NCBI GenBank assembly: GCA_041306075.1
Contig: JBFYKH010000019.1
Span: 1-53,406 of the forward strand
DNA: 53,406 bases
Direction: 5' to 3'
Origin: JAHIYG01 sp041306075
GTDB taxonomy: Archaea; Altiarchaeota; Altiarchaeia; IMC4; SCGC-AAA252-I15
Position numbers and translations under genes: made by a program. Of this stretch, positions 49,180 to 53,406 are shown piece after piece (positions within the stretch are counted from its first letter, which is position 1; each line of letters begins with the position of its first letter). Below the pieces are notes generated by a model that was not told the DNA's origin, made no database searches, and was given only the letters and a program-made list of their open reading frames with translations.

Positions 49180-49815
49180 ATGGGACTTCACCCGCGCGGA
49201 CAGGGGGCGATGGAGTATATGATGTCCTATGGCTGGGGGGTCCTAGTCGTCATGGTCGTCGGCGGGGCCCTGTGGAACCTCGGCGTGTTCGACTTTGGTG
49301 GGGCGGCAGCCCCGACGGCTAGCGGCTTCAGCGTCCTGAAGCCTCTCTTGCCGTCGTGTTCTATGGCGAAGGGCATGTATCTTGGCAGCGGCAACGGCTT
49401 CGAATGCCAGTTCATGAACGCCGCGGGGGCGGATATCGCGCTGTATGACGTCTCCATGTCCACGAATGGGGGCTCCTGCACGTGGCAGTGGGTGCTTGAC
49501 GGTGTCCAGGACTATTCCGCATCCTCGGCCACCAAGGCGATTTACCGCTCCTGCGCCGGCGGAGTATGCAGCGGGGTATCCTGCTATTCCATGAGCACTC
49601 ACGTCGCCATCCCATGCCCGGTCGTCATAGCCAGGGACCAGACGTTCACGGTCTACCACTTCGACTGGGTGGGCTCCGGCACCGGGGACGTCTGCGACAC
49701 CATAGATGGCGGCGGAGTCTATGAGACGCTGGTCGAGCTCGAGTACGAGGTTGATTTGGGCGGGGTTGCCGTGAGGAAGAGGGAGGCGGGTGTTGTCCGC
49801 CAGACAGCCGATTGA
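49180..49815 (+). CDS. Class III signal peptide (pilin-like) protein
   Basis: 211 aa. Very short N-terminus with RGQGAMEYMMSYGWG followed by a hydrophobic helix (VLVVMVVGGALWNLGVF), the archaeal class III signal (Q-x-x-x-E-Y) cut by EppA/FlaK-like peptidases before pilus assembly. The mature part is strand-rich with about ten Cys (CSMAKG, CTWQW, CAGGVCSGVSC). ATG 49180 is preferred to 49144: the T-rich TATA-like TTTTTTAT is 21-28 nt upstream and the signal becomes correctly short. Confidence 0.8.
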   Translation: MGLHPRGQGAMEYMMSYGWGVLVVMVVGGALWNLGVFDFGGAAAPTASGFSVLKPLLPSCSMAKGMYLGSGNGFECQFMNAAGADIALYDVSMSTNGGSCTWQWVLDGVQDYSASSATKAIYRSCAGGVCSGVSCYSMSTHVAIPCPVVIARDQTFTVYHFDWVGSGTGDVCDTIDGGGVYETLVELEYEVDLGGVAVRKREAGVVRQTAD

Positions 49816-49822
49816 GGGCGGC

Positions 49823-50665
49823 TCATATCTTGGACACGACGAGGTTCGTGTACCCGTATGTTATCCTGTCTATGAGGCCTTTCTCCTGGAATTTCCTGAG
49901 TATCCTCGACACCTTCATCTTGTACAGGCCGGTCCTCTGGACCAGCTCGTGCTGGGTTATAGTCTTCACCTGGAAGATGTGCTTCAGCACCTTCTGCTCG
50001 TCCTCGGGGAGTATCCTTATCGCCCGCTTGAAGTGGATGTGCGCTATGAGGCTGCGGGCCGCAAGGGAGGATACGACCCCCAGGACGATGAACTCGACCG
50101 CCAGGAGGTAGGTCGTCAGCCCGAATGGGTAGTCCAGGACGGTGATGTGGTAGCTGTTGAGCACGGAAAGGGATATGCCGAAGAGTATGACCGCCGACAG
50201 GGATATCAGGAGCCTTTTTTCAGTGATGCCCGGCAGGTTTCTGAGCGCCTTCGACGCCTGGTGGGTGAAGTATATCCTCGACTCCACTAGTATCGAGTTG
50301 CCTCCGTGTATCATGTTTATGAGGTCCTTTCCGTGGAGGAGGGATATCAGCCTCGTCACCGTGGCCTTCGGGAGCTTTGAGGCGTAGCATAGGTACTCCG
50401 TCGTCGCGGTCTTGCAGCCTGAGAGCACCTCCATTATCCTCTGTTCCCTGTAGGGCAGGAGCTTCAGTATCTTCTCAAGTTGGGGGGCGTCCATCCCCCA
50501 GTGGAGGAGGAGGGATATGAGGGCGCCCAGGGAGAATGAGAGCGCCATAATCAGGGGGTTGAATATCAATGCGTCCTGCGAGTCCTGTGTCAGGGAGTAT
50601 ATGATGGTTCCTGCCGCCAGTACTGCGAGGCCTACCAGCCCGGCCGCCTTAAGCTTGTCGTCCAT
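49823..50665 (-). CDS. Membrane-bound regulator with two winged-helix domains
   Basis: 280 aa. Two N-terminal helices (~6-25, 35-55), a winged-helix domain (~65-130: YREQRIMEVLSG...PKATVTRLISLLHGKDLI), two more helices (~148-168, 175-200), and a second winged-helix domain (~215-280: EDEQKVLKHIFQ...YKMKVSRILRKFQEKGLI). This is the MarR/DUF-type membrane HTH layout frequent in archaea. ATG 50665 begins at MDDKLKAAG; the longer frame upstream reads promoter sequence. Convergent with the pilin-like gene, 7 nt away. Upstream GGTAACA repeats may be its own sites. Confidence 0.82.
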   Translation of the reverse strand: MDDKLKAAGLVGLAVLAAGTIIYSLTQDSQDALIFNPLIMALSFSLGALISLLLHWGMDAPQLEKILKLLPYREQRIMEVLSGCKTATTEYLCYASKLPKATVTRLISLLHGKDLINMIHGGNSILVESRIYFTHQASKALRNLPGITEKRLLISLSAVILFGISLSVLNSYHITVLDYPFGLTTYLLAVEFIVLGVVSSLAARSLIAHIHFKRAIRILPEDEQKVLKHIFQVKTITQHELVQRTGLYKMKVSRILRKFQEKGLIDRITYGYTNLVVSKI

Positions 50666-50987
50666 TGTCTTATATGGGGCTTCTCGGCCCCCAGGAATAA
50701 GGTAACACGCATATAAATCAGAGTAACGTCGCGGCTTTGCCGGTAACAGTCGTCCAGTTTCTCGGTAACATGCAATAACATTTCGCAGGGCGGCGTAGGC
50801 CGCGCTGACAAAAACATGGAGGTGCATGGGATGTGTCTATAGGCCGTGGGTTGTTTTCCCGGCAAAGGCTTGTTTGAAGCGTGCGGCCCCTTCCCGCCCC
50901 TGAGGCGGCGCGTGGGCGAAGCGTCTAACCCGCCTGCCTGCGACTGCGTGCGGAGGCAACCCCCGGCCTAAGACCATCCATATCAAG
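50666..50987. promoter_or_regulatory. Upstream region of the membrane HTH gene with GGTAACA repeats
   Basis: 322 nt without a supported gene. It contains a TATA-like CATATAAA (50710-50717 on plus; TTTATATG on minus) and three copies of GGTAACA in the same orientation, near 50700, 50741 and 50774. Copies two and three share CGGTAACA about 33 nt apart, roughly three helical turns. Possible operator sites for autoregulation. Confidence 0.35.
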
Positions 50988-51137
50988 ATGATGACTGAAA
51001 TCGTTACCGGCATACTCCTGGCCTTGAGCATCTGGACGTTCATGGAGTACAAGCTGGCCAAGATAGAGCTTGCCGGAGGCTCAGGGAAGGCCCGTAAGGC
51101 CGCGGGCGGGGGGGGCGCCGCGGCATCAGGGTGCTGA
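50988..51137 (+). CDS. Tiny single-helix membrane protein
   Basis: 49 aa. ATG ATG start; one N-terminal helix EIVTGILLALSIWTFMEY then LAKIELAGGSGKARKAAGG, a Gly/Ala-rich basic tail ending in Cys (AAASGC). The hydrophobic-then-charged profile is that of a real small membrane protein, and codon use with G/C third positions agrees with neighbouring genes. No family; no RBS or clear TATA box. Could be spurious. Confidence 0.4.
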   Translation: MMTEIVTGILLALSIWTFMEYKLAKIELAGGSGKARKAAGGGGAAASGC

Positions 51138-51216
51138 CCTCCTTTGCGCCCTGCCACGCCCCAGCCGTTCTTTTTCCGGGAGCGCCCCTATTTAGCGCAT
51201 AGGTTGAATATTATCT

Positions 51217-52971
51217 GTGGAGTCGAAGCGAGAGGAGTATCCGGATTACGGCCTCTTGGAGCTTATCCGTTACATCCTCTCGTACGTGAAGCCTTACCGC
51301 CTGGGCCTGGCTTCAGCAGTCCTTTTGAGCGTGACGAGCGAGGCCGCGAGCCTGTTCCCGGCCTATGCCCTCGGGGAGATGACCACGTTCTTCACCAAGT
51401 ACAGGGCGGGTGAGCCGCTGGACTACCTCATGTGGCTGCTCGTCCTGTGGCTCCTCACCAGCCTGTACAGGACTTTCAGCGGCAGGGCCGGCACCCTCCT
51501 CGGCTTCAAGGCCGGGGAGTCGGTGGGCCTGGACGCGAAGGTCGCGGCGATGAGGCACATCTTCGCCCTGGACCTCAGGTGGCATGAGAGCGACTACGCG
51601 GGCAGCAAGATGCAGCGGGTCATGAACGGGGCGCAGGGCGTCACCAACCTCATCCGCCTGTTCTTCACGGACCTCCTGGGCGCCTTCGTCGCGATAGTCG
51701 GCGCCGCCCTCGTGATGTATTCGATGGAGGCGTGGCTTAGCGTCGGGCTCCTGGCCTTCGCCGCCACCTACTACCTCCTCGCCTTCTTCCTCAGGAGGAA
51801 GCAGAGCATGCAGTTGAGGGTCGTCCAGGAGGCGAGGGAGTCCGCCGGGGGCGTGAACTTCGAGTCGATAGCCAACATCGGCCTTATCAAGGTCATGGAC
51901 CTGGGGAGCCCGGTGATGGAGCGGGTGACCGTGGTAAACAGGGCTCTTAGCTCCGAGGTTTTGAAGCTCCAGAGGCAGTTCAGGATGCGGGAGGCGGTGA
52001 CCACGGTGTATGCGGTCGTCCTGAAGTTCCTGATACTAGTCTACATCAGCTGGGGGATATACGCCGGCAGGGTGGAGGTGGGCGTGTTCGTGATGTTCTA
52101 CGTCTACTTCGACAGCGTGCTCAGGGCCACCGCAGGCATGTCCAGGGTGGCGGACCAGGTCATCGAGGAGAGGGCCGCCGTCGGCCGCCTCATGAACATG
52201 ATGGCTGAGAAGCCGACGGTGGAGGTCTCCGGCAGGATGCCGATGCCGGACGGCTGGGGGGGGATTGCCGTGAGGGGGCTTTCGTTCTCGTATACGGGAA
52301 GGAGCACGCTCAGGGACATCAGCTTCACGGTCAGGCGGGGGGAGAAGGTCGGCGTCGTCGGACCCACGGGCTCCGGCAAGACGACGCTCTTCAAGCTCAT
52401 GCTGAAGCTGGACGAGGGGTACTCAGGGGACATCCTCATAGACGACATCCCGCTGAGGGACGTCGACAGGCACTCGTACATACAGAGGATTGCCGTGGTC
52501 CCCCAGGAGACGGAGGTGTTCAACGCGACCCTGAGGGAGAACGTGGAGATTACGGGGGGCTGCGAGCACAACCTCGGGAAGGCGCTTGAGATGGCGAACC
52601 TGACCGAGCTCGTGGGCAGGCTCCCGGACGGCGTCGAGACCGTCATCGGAGAGAAGGGGGTGAAGCTGTCGGGCGGGGAGAAGCAGAGGCTGAGCATAGC
52701 CCGCGCGTTCTACAAGTGCCCGCAGATACTCTTCCTGGACGAGCCGACCTCCCAGCTTGACGCGAACAGCGAACTGAAGATACAGGACAGCCTCGGGAAG
52801 GTCTTCAAGGACGTGACGGCGGTGGTGATAGCCCACAGGATATCGACCATACAGGAGATGGACAAGATAATCGTGATGGACGGGGGCTGCATAGTCGAGG
52901 AGGGGACGTTCAAGGAGCTTATCGCAAGGAAGGGCCTGTTCCGCGAGCTCTGGGAGAAGCAGAAGCTTTGA
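51217..52971 (+). CDS. ABC transporter, fused permease and ATPase (exporter type)
   Basis: 584 aa half-transporter. Six membrane helices (~20-300) with coupling-type helices, then an ATPase domain: Walker A VGPTGSGKTTLF (~381-392), Q-loop VVPQETEVFNATLRENV, signature KLSGGEKQRLSIARAF (~483-498), Walker B QILFLDEPTSQLD (~503-515) and the switch His in VIAHRISTI. A homodimeric exporter of lipids, peptides or drugs; substrate unknown. GTG start gives VESKREEYP; a TATA-like region lies about 25 nt upstream. Confidence 0.93.
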   Translation: MESKREEYPDYGLLELIRYILSYVKPYRLGLASAVLLSVTSEAASLFPAYALGEMTTFFTKYRAGEPLDYLMWLLVLWLLTSLYRTFSGRAGTLLGFKAGESVGLDAKVAAMRHIFALDLRWHESDYAGSKMQRVMNGAQGVTNLIRLFFTDLLGAFVAIVGAALVMYSMEAWLSVGLLAFAATYYLLAFFLRRKQSMQLRVVQEARESAGGVNFESIANIGLIKVMDLGSPVMERVTVVNRALSSEVLKLQRQFRMREAVTTVYAVVLKFLILVYISWGIYAGRVEVGVFVMFYVYFDSVLRATAGMSRVADQVIEERAAVGRLMNMMAEKPTVEVSGRMPMPDGWGGIAVRGLSFSYTGRSTLRDISFTVRRGEKVGVVGPTGSGKTTLFKLMLKLDEGYSGDILIDDIPLRDVDRHSYIQRIAVVPQETEVFNATLRENVEITGGCEHNLGKALEMANLTELVGRLPDGVETVIGEKGVKLSGGEKQRLSIARAFYKCPQILFLDEPTSQLDANSELKIQDSLGKVFKDVTAVVIAHRISTIQEMDKIIVMDGGCIVEEGTFKELIARKGLFRELWEKQKL

Positions 52972-53217
52972 CTCTTGGGTCGGCCGCCAGCGAGAGCACT
53001 ACCGACGCCTCGACCTGCCGCTTGGGTATCTTCCAGTACCGCCCGAGGAGCCTCTCCTTCTCCTCACGAGCGACCTTCCTGAATCCGTGCTTCTCGTAGA
53101 AGCCCACCGCCCACGAGGCGTCCGCCCACGTGCCGACGAGCACCGGCCTGACGGTGAGGCTCAGGAGGTGCCTGAGGAGGCGGCGGCCGGCTCCTCTGCC
53201 GCGGCGTGGAGGGAAGC
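52919..53217 (-). pseudogene. GNAT acetyltransferase remnant (N-terminus missing)
   Basis: The frame encodes the second half of a GNAT domain: acetyl-CoA loop RRGRGAGRRLLRHLL, PVLVGTWADASWAVGFYEKHGFRKV and RQVEASVVLSL. The first ~60-70 residues are absent: upstream of 53217 the frame is only an Arg/Pro-rich shadow of another gene whose stop is at 53218-53220. No start codon fits the domain, and the 3' end runs into the ABC transporter gene. Probably a deletion remnant. Confidence 0.6.
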
Positions 53218-53406
53218 CTAGTTGATTTTGATGGAGGAGTAGTCCTGGCAGCCGTCCTGGCCTGCGGGGTCCGCGCCCGGATTCCCGGGGTATGAGCCGC
53301 ACGTGGAGCCGCCTATGAGGCCGGTGTTGGCCACCGAGTCGCTGACGAACCTTACGCTGGATTCCAGGGTGTCGGCCGCCCGGGAGATGCCGTCCAGTAC
53401 CATGGA
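53218..53406 (-). CDS. C-terminal fragment of a secreted or pilin-like protein
   Basis: About 62 codons, cut by the right edge; the ATG at 53403 is probably internal. The visible part (SVRFVSDSVANTGLIGGS, then a Cys-containing GSTCGSYPGNPGADPAG and DGCQDYSSIKIN) is Gly/Ser/Asp-rich and ends in a strand, as in archaeal pilin-like or other secreted proteins. The family cannot be decided from this piece. Confidence 0.45.
   Translation of the reverse strand, partial: SMVLDGISRAADTLESSVRFVSDSVANTGLIGGSTCGSYPGNPGADPAGQDGCQDYSSIKIN

Noticed and set aside
50837..51157. 106-aa minus-strand ORF
   Set aside because: Arg/Pro-rich low-complexity ends typical of a GC-rich shadow; the plus-strand 49-aa ORF over it looks more natural.
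1..53406. CRISPR arrays, IS elements or rRNA genes
   Set aside because: No regularly spaced repeats, transposase genes, terminal repeats or rRNA signatures seen.

Overview
The window is 53.4 kb of gene-dense, high-GC DNA from an archaeon. Many first genes of transcription units have a TATA-like box about 23-30 nt before the start codon and no Shine-Dalgarno sequence, as expected for leaderless archaeal transcripts. Archaeal gene types include PheS alpha, HerA, PyrI, an MptE-like protein, DUF99, KaiC-like ATPases, a class III signal peptide protein and an intron-containing tRNA-Trp. No rRNA or phylogenetic marker set is present, so the phylum is left open. The Thr-rich linkers, Cys-rich ectodomains and many overlapping genes resemble DPANN and Euryarchaeota-related genomes.

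Left part (1-19.1 kb): a PHP phosphoesterase end, ExoIII, MarC, a large membrane protein, a Thr/Cys-rich surface protein, DUF99, an MFS permease, HerA, a hexulose-phosphate-synthase-like protein, PheS, an orphan receiver-domain protein, a Cys-repeat surface protein, SpoIIM-like, GatA, a KaiC-like ATPase coupled to a tiny membrane protein, a beta-propeller membrane protein, a YchF-type GTPase and a possible TraB-like protein.

The 19.2-24.3 kb segment is an eight-gene minus-strand arsenic operon behind one strong TATA box: thioredoxin-like, ArsP-like permease, ACR3, ArsR, ArsM, ArsC, ArsF-like and ArsG-like.

The 24.4-31.6 kb segment is mostly minus strand: a TIM-barrel isomerase, Ogt, PdxT, an M50 protease, a four-CBS protein, PdxS, an unknown/TPR pair and KsgA. 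The 31.6-36.5 kb segment is plus strand: an MptE-like gene, then a tightly coupled module of a KaiC-like ATPase, two membrane proteins with P-loop-less KaiC-like domains (one with a sugar-binding-like ectodomain), and a Cys-rich lipoprotein. This module is the best candidate here for an undescribed system.

The 36.5-53.4 kb segment holds enolase, a structured intergenic region, a cytosine-deaminase fusion, tRNA-Trp whose 172-nt intron carries a box C/D-like guide predicted to methylate C34 of the same tRNA, a lower-GC GNAT-like gene, a GH37 trehalase, the gap-free pyrB-pyrI-pyrC operon, several membrane proteins, a pilin-like protein, a membrane HTH regulator with upstream repeats, an ABC exporter and a GNAT remnant at the right edge.
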